From Paenibacillus silviterrae (GTDB taxonomy: Bacteria; Bacillota; Bacilli; Paenibacillales; NBRC-103111), in the NCBI RefSeq assembly GCF_030167925.1, contig NZ_JASKUT010000001.1, positions 4,548,501 through 4,612,500 of the forward strand: a DNA stretch of 64,000 bases, given 5' to 3'. Both the position numbers and the translations under genes were made by a program. Positions 50,702 through 58,615 of this stretch are shown piece after piece; positions within the stretch are counted from its first letter, which is position 1, and every line of letters begins with the position of its first letter. The notes under the pieces were generated by a model. That model saw nothing but the letters and a program-made list of their open reading frames with translations. It made no database searches and was not told where the DNA came from.

Positions 50702-52357
50702 ATGGACAGATTCGAAGGATACTCTTGGGGTGCTTTTCGCAAAGATCTGATTGCCGGGCTGATTGTAGGGATAATAGCCATTCCACTGGGAATGGCTTTT
50801 GCTATTGCCTCGGGGGTCAAACCGGAATACGGGATTTATACGACGATTGTAGCCGGCATCCTGATTTCACTGCTTGGCGGGTCCAAGTTCCAGATCGGCG
50901 GGCCGACGGGCGCCTTTATCCCTGTACTTTTCGCTATCACGTTACAGTACGGCTACGAAAATCTCCTGATCGCCGGGCTGATGGGCGGAGCTCTGCTTAT
51001 CCTTATGGGTCTGTGCAGGATGGGATCCTTGATCCGCTTTATTCCCAAGCCCGTCACGGTCGGCTTCACCGCGGGCATTGCCGTTATTATTTTCAGCGGT
51101 CAGATCGCGAATTTCTTGGGCTTGCGCGAGATTGAGAAGCATGAGAGCTTCCTTATGAATATGAAAGAAATCGTGCTGCACCTTTCAACATGGAACTTAT
51201 ACAGCTTAGCCACGGCAAGCATTTGCCTCGTCATCCTCATTAGGGGTGCCAAATATCGATGGAAGGTTCCGGGTTCGCTGGTCGGGCTGGTCGTATCCAG
51301 CATCGTTGCGGCACTTTTCTTCGACGGGCAGGTGGCGACGATCGGCTCCTCCTTCGGTGAGATTCCAAGCCGGCTGCCGGCCTTTCATCTTCCCGAGATC
51401 TCATGGGAGAAAGTGCACAGCCTGCTTCAACCGGCCCTGATCATTGCAATGCTGGGCGGCATCGAATCCCTACTCTCGGCTGTGGTGGCCGACGAAATGG
51501 CAGGAACCAAGCATAACAGCAACCGGGAGCTGATCGGGCAAGGCATCGCCAACATGATTACGCCGCTGTTCGGGGGCATTCCCGCTACAGGGGCGATAGC
51601 GCGTACGGCGACGAATATCAAGAGCGGCGCGGCATCCCCGTTATCGGGAGTGATTCATGGCCTAACGGTGCTGCTGGTGCTGCTTGTTTTTGCGCCTTGG
51701 GCCTCCCGTATCCCGCTCGCCAGCATGGCGCCGATTCTTATGATGGTGGCATGGAATATGAGCGAGCGCAAAGTGTTCCTGCGCATTGTAAACATGCGTA
51801 CCGGCGAGTCGATGCTTCTGCTGGTGACGTTCGTGTTAACCGTACTCACCACCTTGACTACGGCGGTAGGCGCAGGTCTGGCTCTGGCACTGCTGCTCTT
51901 CGTAAAGCGAATGGGCGATACGAACGGCTTCGCGAAAATGGTGTCCGGCCGCAGCTGCCCCCAGCTCAGCATGTATACGATAGAAGGGCCGCTGTTCTTC
52001 GGTTCGGCCTTGCTGCTGGAGAAGGGGGTCACGGGTGCGGACCTGGATCAAAAATCCAAGATGCTGCTTCTGCAGATGGGCAAAGTGCCTTATATCGATA
52101 TTACGGGCGCCGCTCAGCTGGAAGGACTGGTTCATCAGGTCAGCCGCTCCAATGGAGTCGTGCTGCTATCGGATGTTGCCGCACAGCCCTACTCGATGCT
52201 GGAAAAGTCCGGCGTCCTTGCCCGCATCGGGCGTGAGCACGTGTATGACAGCGCGGAGCAGGCGGTGGCGTCCGCGCTGAGGTGCGCGGACAGGGAGCGC
52301 TGCAGGGAGTGTAGTCACCACCGAACCGGGCAGTGCACGCTATCCGGGACGGTGTAG
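50702..52357 (+). CDS. SulP family anion transporter with STAS domain
   Basis: This 551-residue membrane protein has a hydrophobic core of 10 or more helices (IVGIIAIPLGMAFAIASGV, GPTGAFIPVLFAITLQYG, AVVADEMAGTKHNSNRELIGQG) and a C-terminal STAS domain (SMYTIEGPLFFGSALLLEKG, YIDITGAAQLEGLVHQV). It likely moves sulfate, bicarbonate or another anion. The tail after the STAS domain is unusual: five cysteines and two histidines (CADRERCRECSHHRTGQC). It is under the ArsR regulator by position. The convergent dehydrogenase gene ends eight bases after it. Confidence 0.9.
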   Translation: MDRFEGYSWGAFRKDLIAGLIVGIIAIPLGMAFAIASGVKPEYGIYTTIVAGILISLLGGSKFQIGGPTGAFIPVLFAITLQYGYENLLIAGLMGGALLILMGLCRMGSLIRFIPKPVTVGFTAGIAVIIFSGQIANFLGLREIEKHESFLMNMKEIVLHLSTWNLYSLATASICLVILIRGAKYRWKVPGSLVGLVVSSIVAALFFDGQVATIGSSFGEIPSRLPAFHLPEISWEKVHSLLQPALIIAMLGGIESLLSAVVADEMAGTKHNSNRELIGQGIANMITPLFGGIPATGAIARTATNIKSGAASPLSGVIHGLTVLLVLLVFAPWASRIPLASMAPILMMVAWNMSERKVFLRIVNMRTGESMLLLVTFVLTVLTTLTTAVGAGLALALLLFVKRMGDTNGFAKMVSGRSCPQLSMYTIEGPLFFGSALLLEKGVTGADLDQKSKMLLLQMGKVPYIDITGAAQLEGLVHQVSRSNGVVLLSDVAAQPYSMLEKSGVLARIGREHVYDSAEQAVASALRCADRERCRECSHHRTGQCTLSGTV

Positions 52358-52364
52358 CATTCGC

Positions 52365-53498
52365 CTACGGCTTTAGGATGATCTTTACCGCATCTTCCTT
52401 CTTTTTATCAAAAATCTCATAAGCATGGGCTGCGGAGGAAAGGGGCAGTCGATGGGTGATGATATCGGACGGATCGAAGCCGCTGCTTAGCTCCTCATAG
52501 ATGCGTCCCATCAAATGAACGACCGAGGCCGTGCCCATGCGAAGCGATACGCTGCGGCCAAAGAAGTCGCCGAGCGGGAAAGCATTGTACCTTAGGCCGT
52601 AGAACCCGACCAGCTCTACGGTTCCTCCCTTGCGAACGGCTTGGGATGCGATATTGATGGCGCTCATGCCGCCGCCTTGCAGTCGCAGGGCGGTTTCGAC
52701 TTTTTCGATAAAGCTCATTTTTCCGTCGCCCCCCACACAATCGATCACAACATCGGCCCCCCCGTTGGTGATTTCCCTGAGATACTCGCCGGTCCGCGGT
52801 TGCTCCAGGAAGTTGACCGTTTCCACCCGATTCGCTTTACGGGCATGCTCCAAGCGATAGGGCACGTAATCGACGGCAATGACCCGGGAGGCACCGAGCC
52901 GCCACGCCCACTTTTGCGTCAACAGTCCGATGGGGCCGCAGCCTAGAACCACAACGGTATCCCCTTGCTTCATGCCGGACTGGATTACTCCCCACAAGGA
53001 GGTGGGGAGAGCATCCGTCATAAGCAGCAGCGTATCTTCCTCCACCTCACAGCCAGGCGGGATCACCATAGGGAGGTAGTTGGCGTAAGGCACCCTGAGC
53101 AGCTCGGCTTGCCCTCCGGCATAATCTCCAAAGAGGCGGGAGCAGCCGTAAACAGCTCCCATCTCGCCTTCGGGATTCGCCAGATCGCATTGGCTTTCCA
53201 GTTCGGCTTCACAGAACCGACAATGGCCGCAGGCTACATTGAACGGTATAGCGACCCGATCGCCTCGCTTCACCTTATGCACATCAGGCCCCGTCTCCAG
53301 CACAACGCCCATCGTTTCATGGCCCAGAATGTAACCCTTACCCATACTGGGGATCATTCCATGGTAGAAATGAAGATCCGAACCGCAAATACCGGTCGAA
53401 GTGACTTGAATGATGATGTCATCTGGCTTTAGGATGCGCGGGTCGGGGGTATTTTGAACTTGGACCTCATTAATTCCTTGAAAGGTAACTGCTTTCAT
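52365..53498 (-). CDS. Zinc-dependent alcohol dehydrogenase (GFD-like)
   Basis: This 377-residue medium-chain dehydrogenase has catalytic zinc ligands in GICGSDLHF and GHETMG. The structural zinc loop is ACGHCRFC followed by ESQC. The NAD-binding loop is VVLGCGPIGLL and the acidic VDYVPYRLEH follows, fitting NAD specificity. It is a paralogue of the gene at 56161 (about 60% alike by eye). It is 28 bases downstream of the cytochrome c gene on the same strand, so the pair may oxidise an alcohol or aldehyde and pass electrons onward. The substrate is unknown. Confidence 0.9.
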   Translation of the reverse strand: MKAVTFQGINEVQVQNTPDPRILKPDDIIIQVTSTGICGSDLHFYHGMIPSMGKGYILGHETMGVVLETGPDVHKVKRGDRVAIPFNVACGHCRFCEAELESQCDLANPEGEMGAVYGCSRLFGDYAGGQAELLRVPYANYLPMVIPPGCEVEEDTLLLMTDALPTSLWGVIQSGMKQGDTVVVLGCGPIGLLTQKWAWRLGASRVIAVDYVPYRLEHARKANRVETVNFLEQPRTGEYLREITNGGADVVIDCVGGDGKMSFIEKVETALRLQGGGMSAINIASQAVRKGGTVELVGFYGLRYNAFPLGDFFGRSVSLRMGTASVVHLMGRIYEELSSGFDPSDIITHRLPLSSAAHAYEIFDKKKEDAVKIILKP

Positions 53499-53526
53499 AC
53501 CGGGAGCCCCCGTTCAATTATGTGGA

Positions 53527-55401
53527 TCAAGGCCGATCGTTTACTTTAAGCAAATAGTCAATGAGCGCGTCCTGCTGCTCTTGGGTGAACCCGGCTTCCT
53601 CGTCGACCCAGTACTCATGTCCGGCGCCTGTGATACGTGCGCGTACCGCATCGGGGTCGGCTTCGTTCGCCGCGATGACTTGCCGCCGAAGCCGCCGGTC
53701 TACAAGGGCACGCAGACTGTTCGCCGGGTCCGCGGCAACCCCTCGGTGCAGTGTGCCGGGAATCCCCGCCTGGGATGCACCCTCCGCACCGACGGCAACG
53801 CCGCCGTCGTGCAAATAAGGTGCGGACCAATAGAGACCGAACAAGCTCGGGACCTTATAGCCCCCCTCTCTCCCGCCTTGTCCCAGCGAGAGCCGAAGCT
53901 GCTCCGGGTCATACCGCGATAGATCAAATTCAAAGGTGTTGGGGCGGGCCGGAAGCGGCACCGGCGTATTCCAGGGATACATCAGCGGCTTGTCCCAAGC
54001 GGGCTCCAAGGACCGGAGTGCAATCGACCGGGTCGGCTCTGTTCCGATCACCGAGCTCGGTACAATGGAATTGTTCGTCAAGTAAGTGCCGGCATGACAC
54101 GAAATGCAATTTGCTCTCCGAAAGACGTCTCTCCCCGCGGATACCCTCTGCGCATCCGAAGCTTGATGCTTCGATGGGGGCGGATGCAATGCGTTCTGGT
54201 AAGCTGCCATAGCCAGCAAATGGTAAGCGACGGGATAGCCCGGCTTCGATGCAAGCAAACCGGTGATAGAGACCGGAGACGGGCGAGGATAATTCGGTGT
54301 CGGGATCAGCTCGTTCACGCCGGGGGCTCCCGGAGTCGGATCCACTCGATCGAAGAAAGCCGAAGGCTTCTCGCCGCTTTCCGGCCGATACCGGTACTTC
54401 TCGTTCGCCGCCCGCTGCAGCACGGTACCCACATACACCTCCTTATCCAGCCCAAAGAGGGTCTTGCTGAGATTCATTTGAGACAGCGGGTCCATGTTCT
54501 GAGCGTTCGGAATCCCGTTAAAAAAGGCGAGCCCGTGAAAAGGGCCGATCCCTATCGAACCGCTCCAGGTGTAAGGATGATCCCCTTTGGTGAAGGAATC
54601 CGGAATTTGCACCGGCGAATTTTTCAGATCGATCATGGTATCGACATAACCGGGAGGCCATGTAAGAAAATCTCGATCCACCGCCTTCTCCAAGGCATCA
54701 GGATCGGGCAGCGCGAGCTTCGAGCCGTCCTCGCCCGGTACCGTTCTCCCCGCATCTTTAATAAACTTGGTTAGATTATCCACATCGGTATGAGTAAAAA
54801 AGGCTGCAGAATTCGTCCCGAGCGCAAGCAGCAGACCTGCATTGAAATCCGTGTTCGGCACTCCCTCGAGGATCTTACCTGAGGGCAAATCGGCAATGGC
54901 ATGACAAGTTACGCAGCCGAGACCAGCCTGAAGCCGTCCTTCCTTCACCTTGAGGGTGATACCGAGCGGGGTATAAGCTCCCTTGGCCACATCGAGTCCG
55001 GTGTCGATCAGCTCTCCTTTATGAATCGTCCGATCGCCGATCACAACTGTTTTTGCCGCCTCGACCTGCAGGTTGTTGGTGCCTTTTCCCCTCAGCTTCA
55101 AGCAAGCCTTAACCACGTTCGGCAAGGTCAAAGCCCCGTCGTACGCCCCGAGAATATCGGTAAAGAAAACCTCGTTGCCGAACGTTTCGGTATAAAAGGC
55201 TTTGCGCCCAAAAGCAATCAGCTCATCGGTAACAGGGAACTCTTCCTCCGACGTTTCCTGAGCGGTCAACACCTGGATCGGTTCAGCCGCTTCGGTCTGA
55301 CTGGGAAAGTAGCCGTATTCGAAGGTGAAGTAATGAATCAGGCCATTGATCAAAAATACAGCCCCAAAAATACACAAGAGGATAAGCACAGGTTTTCTCA
55401 T
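53527..55401 (-). CDS. Membrane-anchored di-heme c-type cytochrome
   Basis: This 624-residue protein starts at ATG 55401 behind AAAGGCGG; an upstream in-frame ATG lies at 55437. An N-terminal helix (VLILLCIFGAVFLINGLI) anchors it outside the cell. Two heme-binding CxxCH motifs are present, CVTCH at about 163-167 and CISCH at about 432-436. The segment PSLFGLYWSAPYLHDGGV near the end is typical of di-heme peroxidase/oxidoreductase relatives. Such proteins are rare in Gram-positive bacteria. It is the first gene of a two-gene unit with the zinc dehydrogenase. Confidence 0.85.
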   Translation of the reverse strand: MRKPVLILLCIFGAVFLINGLIHYFTFEYGYFPSQTEAAEPIQVLTAQETSEEEFPVTDELIAFGRKAFYTETFGNEVFFTDILGAYDGALTLPNVVKACLKLRGKGTNNLQVEAAKTVVIGDRTIHKGELIDTGLDVAKGAYTPLGITLKVKEGRLQAGLGCVTCHAIADLPSGKILEGVPNTDFNAGLLLALGTNSAAFFTHTDVDNLTKFIKDAGRTVPGEDGSKLALPDPDALEKAVDRDFLTWPPGYVDTMIDLKNSPVQIPDSFTKGDHPYTWSGSIGIGPFHGLAFFNGIPNAQNMDPLSQMNLSKTLFGLDKEVYVGTVLQRAANEKYRYRPESGEKPSAFFDRVDPTPGAPGVNELIPTPNYPRPSPVSITGLLASKPGYPVAYHLLAMAAYQNALHPPPSKHQASDAQRVSAGRDVFRRANCISCHAGTYLTNNSIVPSSVIGTEPTRSIALRSLEPAWDKPLMYPWNTPVPLPARPNTFEFDLSRYDPEQLRLSLGQGGREGGYKVPSLFGLYWSAPYLHDGGVAVGAEGASQAGIPGTLHRGVAADPANSLRALVDRRLRRQVIAANEADPDAVRARITGAGHEYWVDEEAGFTQEQQDALIDYLLKVNDRP

Positions 55402-55560
55402 AGAAGCTTCCGCCTTTCCCGTCAACTGGACAGACATTCCTTAGCCTGTCTTCCTGTTCCTGAATTATTCCTCCCGGGTGACACAAATTGGAATCTATAA
55501 GCCTCGGCAGCTTTTGGAAAGCCTATCAATACTTGTACCTATGTGGAGGTGATACCAGGG

Positions 55561-55767
55561 ATGAGCCAAACAACCCTTGGACCGCATGAATCGATCGAAA
55601 TTCACGAGCTGCTCAATTTCAAAATGATTTGTCTGACCAAATCGAAGCTGCTGCAGGGGATTGTGTTCGATCGCGACCTGAAAGCATTGATGCAGAAGGA
55701 CGTGGAGCAATCCGTCGAATCGATCAAGCAGCTGCAAGAGCTGTATCAGCGTTTTCCATTACAATAA
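55561..55767 (+). CDS. Small CotF-associated sporulation protein (YraG/YraE-like)
   Basis: This 68-residue protein contains ESIEIHELLNFKMICLTKSK, then LLQGIVFDRDLKALMQKDVE, the pattern of the short proteins paired with CotF-like coat proteins. The ATG at 55561 follows GGAGGTGAT. It is a paralogue of the 61-residue product at 57309. The order small-CotF-dehydrogenase-small-CotF is the same as yraG-yraF-adhB-yraE-yraD in Bacillus subtilis. A function in the spore coat is inferred from that. Confidence 0.82.
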   Translation: MSQTTLGPHESIEIHELLNFKMICLTKSKLLQGIVFDRDLKALMQKDVEQSVESIKQLQELYQRFPLQ

Positions 55768-55783
55768 TCAGAGGTGCTGCTAC

Positions 55784-56143
55784 ATGGAAGATTACTTGGA
55801 TCCCCGCAACTCGGAAGGGCTTCCGAAGCAGGCGGACTCGTTATTTGCCTTGGATTTTTTGATTTCGGCCAAGAGTGCGGTACGGAATACGGCCATGGTC
55901 TTAGCCGAGACGGCCACGCCGGACGCCAGAGCGATTCTCAAGCAGCAGCTGGATCAAGCGATCGCGCTGCATGAGGAGATCAGCCGGCTCATGATTGAGA
56001 AGCGTTGGTTCCATCCTTATCAGGTTGATGAGCAATTTGCCATTGATCTGAAGGCCGCTCAAACGACGGTGGAGATCGCTATGCTGAAGTTGTTTCCGGA
56101 GGATACGGCGCGCATCGGCATGTTCGCCACACCGAACAAATAG
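55784..56143 (+). CDS. CotF-family spore coat protein (YraF-like)
   Basis: This 119-residue protein has a ferritin-like helical pattern: DSLFALDFLISAKSAVRNTAMVLAETATPDARAILKQQLDQAI, HEEISRLMIEKRWFHPYQVDEQFAIDLKAAQ. The paired DFLIS and TATP motifs are characteristic of CotF. It starts 16 bases after the preceding small gene, with a GAGGTG site, and precedes the dehydrogenase gene by 17 bases. Confidence 0.88.
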   Translation: MEDYLDPRNSEGLPKQADSLFALDFLISAKSAVRNTAMVLAETATPDARAILKQQLDQAIALHEEISRLMIEKRWFHPYQVDEQFAIDLKAAQTTVEIAMLKLFPEDTARIGMFATPNK

Positions 56144-56160
56144 GGGGGACATCATCTTAT

Positions 56161-57297
56161 ATGAAGGCAGTAACATTTCAGGGGATCAAAAACATTGAAG
56201 TGCGCGAGGTAGAGGACCCCAGGATCGAGCATCCGGAGGATATGATCGTCCGGCTGACGACGACGGCCATCTGCGGCTCGGATCTGCATCTCCTTCACGG
56301 GATGATCCCGAATCTGCCTACCGGCTATGTGATCGGGCATGAACCGATGGGGATCGTCGAAGAGGTAGGGCCCGAGGTGACGAAGCTGAAGAAGGGCGAC
56401 CGCGTCATTATCCCGTTCAACATCGCTTGCGGTCATTGCTATTACTGTACTCACGAGCTGGAGAGCCAATGTGACAATTCGAACCCGAACGGAGAGATGG
56501 GCGGTTTCTTCGGCTATTCGGAAACGACAGGCGGGTATGACGGAGGCCAAGCGCAATACTTGCGCGTTCCGTTCGCCAACTTCAGCTCCTTCCGCATTCC
56601 GGAGGACTCCGAGATTGAGGATGAGAAGCTTGTGCTGATCTCCGATGCCATGTCGACCGCCTTCTGGTCCATCGACAACGCCGGTGTGAAGCCGGGAGAT
56701 ACGGTCATCGTGCTGGGCTGCGGACCGGTCGGATTGCTGGCGCAAAAGTTCGCTTGGCTTAAGGGCGCGAAGAGGGTTATTGCCGTCGATTATGTAGGCT
56801 ACCGGCTGGAGCATGCGAAACGGACGAACCATGTGGAAATCGTCAATTTCGAATCCGAAGAGAACATCGGCAACCATTTGAAGGAGATCACCGGCGGCGG
56901 AGCGGATGTGGTGCTGGACTGCGTCGGCATGAGCGGCAAAATGACGCCGATGGAGTTTCTGGCCAGCGGCTTGAAGCTGCAGGGCGGGGCCATGAGCAGC
57001 GTCGTCATCGCTTCGCAAGCGGTGCGTAAGGGCGGCACGATTCAGATCACCGGCGTATATGGCGGCCGTTACAATGCCTTCCCCCTTGGGGATATTTTCC
57101 AAAGAAACGTAAATCTGCGGACGGGACAAGCGCCTGTCGTACACTACATGCCGCATATGTATGAGCTGATCGCCACGGGCAAGGTAGACCCCGGAGATAT
57201 CGTTACCCACGTGCTGCCGCTGGAGCAAGCGAAGCATGGGTATGAAATTTTTGATACGAAGACGGATCATTGCATTAAGGTGGTCCTCAAGCCATAG
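56161..57297 (+). CDS. adhB: Zinc-dependent alcohol dehydrogenase in a CotF cluster (AdhB-like)
   Basis: This 378-residue medium-chain dehydrogenase has catalytic zinc ligands in AICGSDLHLLHG and GHEPMG. The structural zinc loop is CGHCYYC followed by ESQC. The NAD-binding loop is VLGCGPVGLLAQ. It is closely similar to the minus-strand gene at 52365. The flanking CotF-type genes on both sides reproduce the Bacillus subtilis adhB neighbourhood, so it is probably made during sporulation. GGGGGG precedes the ATG. The substrate is unknown. Confidence 0.9.
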   Translation: MKAVTFQGIKNIEVREVEDPRIEHPEDMIVRLTTTAICGSDLHLLHGMIPNLPTGYVIGHEPMGIVEEVGPEVTKLKKGDRVIIPFNIACGHCYYCTHELESQCDNSNPNGEMGGFFGYSETTGGYDGGQAQYLRVPFANFSSFRIPEDSEIEDEKLVLISDAMSTAFWSIDNAGVKPGDTVIVLGCGPVGLLAQKFAWLKGAKRVIAVDYVGYRLEHAKRTNHVEIVNFESEENIGNHLKEITGGGADVVLDCVGMSGKMTPMEFLASGLKLQGGAMSSVVIASQAVRKGGTIQITGVYGGRYNAFPLGDIFQRNVNLRTGQAPVVHYMPHMYELIATGKVDPGDIVTHVLPLEQAKHGYEIFDTKTDHCIKVVLKP

Positions 57298-57308
57298 GAG
57301 GGAGCCCA

Positions 57309-57494
57309 ATGTATACGAGACACGAAACGATGGATTTGCACGAAATCGCCGTATTCAAGACGGTAAGTCTCACCAAAGCGAAAACCATGCAGGTGCTGGT
57401 ATCCGATCCGGATCTGAAAAGTATTCTCCAGCAGGATGTACAGACTTCGACTAGACAGCTCCAAGAGCTGCAGAGCTTGCTGACTAAGGCATAG
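57309..57494 (+). CDS. Small CotF-associated sporulation protein (second copy, YraE-like)
   Basis: This 61-residue protein contains ETMDLHEIAVFKTVSLTKAK, then LVSDPDLKSILQQDVQTSTR. It is a clear paralogue of the product at 55561. GGAGGG lies seven bases before the ATG. It starts 11 bases after the dehydrogenase stop. Confidence 0.85.
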   Translation: MYTRHETMDLHEIAVFKTVSLTKAKTMQVLVSDPDLKSILQQDVQTSTRQLQELQSLLTKA

Positions 57495-57508
57495 GAAGGA
57501 GCGTTCGG

Positions 57509-57811
57509 ATGAATACGATTGTAGAGGCGGTCCTTGGCGTCAATAAGCTGACCGATCAGGTGATTGCGATGGATTACTTGATATCGGTGAAAAATGCGAC
57601 GATCAACTACGCAATGGCCATTACGGAATCGGCGACGCCCGAGGTCAGGGAAGCCCTTCACAGGCAGCTGCACGAAACGATCGCGGCGCATGAGTCGATC
57701 ATCAGCTATCTGATGTCCCGCGGCGTTTATCATCCTTACAGCGCACAGGAGCAGATCAACGTGGATCTGCAAAATATCAAGACGGCGCTAAGCATTCCGT
57801 CGCCATCCTAA
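57509..57811 (+). CDS. CotF-family spore coat protein (second copy, YraD-like)
   Basis: This 100-residue protein has the CotF pattern: VIAMDYLISVKNATINYAMAITESATPEVREALHRQL, HESIISYLMSRGVYHPYSAQEQINVDLQN. It is a shorter paralogue of the protein at 55784. AAGGAGC precedes the ATG. It ends the cluster and is followed by a bidirectional terminator. Confidence 0.88.
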   Translation: MNTIVEAVLGVNKLTDQVIAMDYLISVKNATINYAMAITESATPEVREALHRQLHETIAAHESIISYLMSRGVYHPYSAQEQINVDLQNIKTALSIPSPS

Positions 57812-57815
57812 ATAA

Positions 57816-57868
57816 GAAAGAGCCGGAGCTGCACACAAGGATTCTCGTGCCAAACTCCGGCTCTTTTC
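57816..57868. terminator. Bidirectional terminator between the CotF cluster and queF
   Basis: GAAAGAGCCGGAG pairs with CTCCGGCTCTTTTC in a long stem with an A-run on the left and a T-run on the right. It serves both convergent genes. Confidence 0.9.
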
Positions 57869-57887
57869 ATTGTAACGGCTCAAAAAA

Positions 57888-58388
57888 CTACCGGTTGTCC
57901 ACCTTCTCCGGGTATAGGTCATGGTTCAGCAGACGATGCTCCGCCATAGCCTCAAATTTCGTGCCGGGACGTCCCCAATTGCAGTACGGGTCGATGGAAA
58001 TGCCGCCGCGCGGGGTGAATTTCCCCCAAACCTCTATATACAGCGGGTCCATCAGCTTGATCAAGTCATTCATGATGATGTTCACGCAGTCCTCGTGAAA
58101 ATCCCCATGATTGCGGAAGCTGAACAAATACAGCTTCAGCGATTTGCTTTCCACCATCCGCACATCCGGGATGTAAGAGATATACAGTGTGGCGAAATCC
58201 GGCTGTCCTGTAACAGGGCATAGGCTGGTAAATTCAGGGCAATTAAACTTGACGAAATAAGCGCGCCCCGGGTGTTTATTATCGAACGTCTCCAGGACGG
58301 ACGGGTCATAGGTGAATACATAACGCGTCCCTTGATCGCCGAGCAGCGTAATATCCTTCAATTCTTCTTCTTTTCTTCCTGCGCTCAT
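57888..58388 (-). CDS. queF: NADPH-dependent 7-cyano-7-deazaguanine (preQ0) reductase QueF
   Basis: This 166-residue single-domain (type I) QueF reduces preQ0 to preQ1 in queuosine biosynthesis. It has the catalytic Cys in [14 protein letters not shown], the [21 protein letters not shown] segment (the QueF signature), and the conserved CNWGRPGT near the end. Its ATG at 58388 has AAGGAG nine bases upstream; this site overlaps a preQ1-I riboswitch. The gene stands alone on the minus strand. The other queuosine genes are not in the window. Confidence 0.96.
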   Translation of the reverse strand: MSAGRKEEELKDITLLGDQGTRYVFTYDPSVLETFDNKHPGRAYFVKFNCPEFTSLCPVTGQPDFATLYISYIPDVRMVESKSLKLYLFSFRNHGDFHEDCVNIIMNDLIKLMDPLYIEVWGKFTPRGGISIDPYCNWGRPGTKFEAMAEHRLLNHDLYPEKVDNR

Positions 58389-58400
58389 CTTAAGCAGCTC

Positions 58401-58434
58401 CTTAGTTTTTTATAGAGGGAGTTTGCGAACCTCT
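58401..58434 (-). promoter_or_regulatory. preQ1-I riboswitch controlling queF
   Basis: On the minus strand, AGAGGTTCGCAAACTCCCTC followed by TATAAAAAACTAAG matches the preQ1-I aptamer: P1 stem AGAGG/CCTCT, then the A-rich linker and the CTAAGG tail. The tail contains the AAGGAG ribosome site of queF, so ligand binding should hide it and lower translation. Confidence 0.95.
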
Positions 58435-58441
58435 TGGCAAA

Positions 58442-58461
58442 CCGGCCCGCGGCGGGCCGGG
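58442..58461 (-). other. GC-rich palindrome upstream of the preQ1 aptamer
   Basis: CCGGCCCGCGGCGGGCCGG forms a near-perfect stem of nine base pairs. It lies eight bases upstream of the aptamer on the transcript. It may stabilise the leader end or be a regulator site; no T-run follows. Confidence 0.5.
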
Positions 58462-58615
58462 TCGGGTCGTCAAAGACCATAAAGTACTATATCATACATC
58501 CGAAGCGTTGGCTATGAAGCGGTTTGGCGGCCATGCGGAGCGAAGCAGGAGTTCTGGCACATTTTGTCGAATATACAATAATACTTCTAGCATGTCCGGA
58601 AGAAAGGAGCAATGT

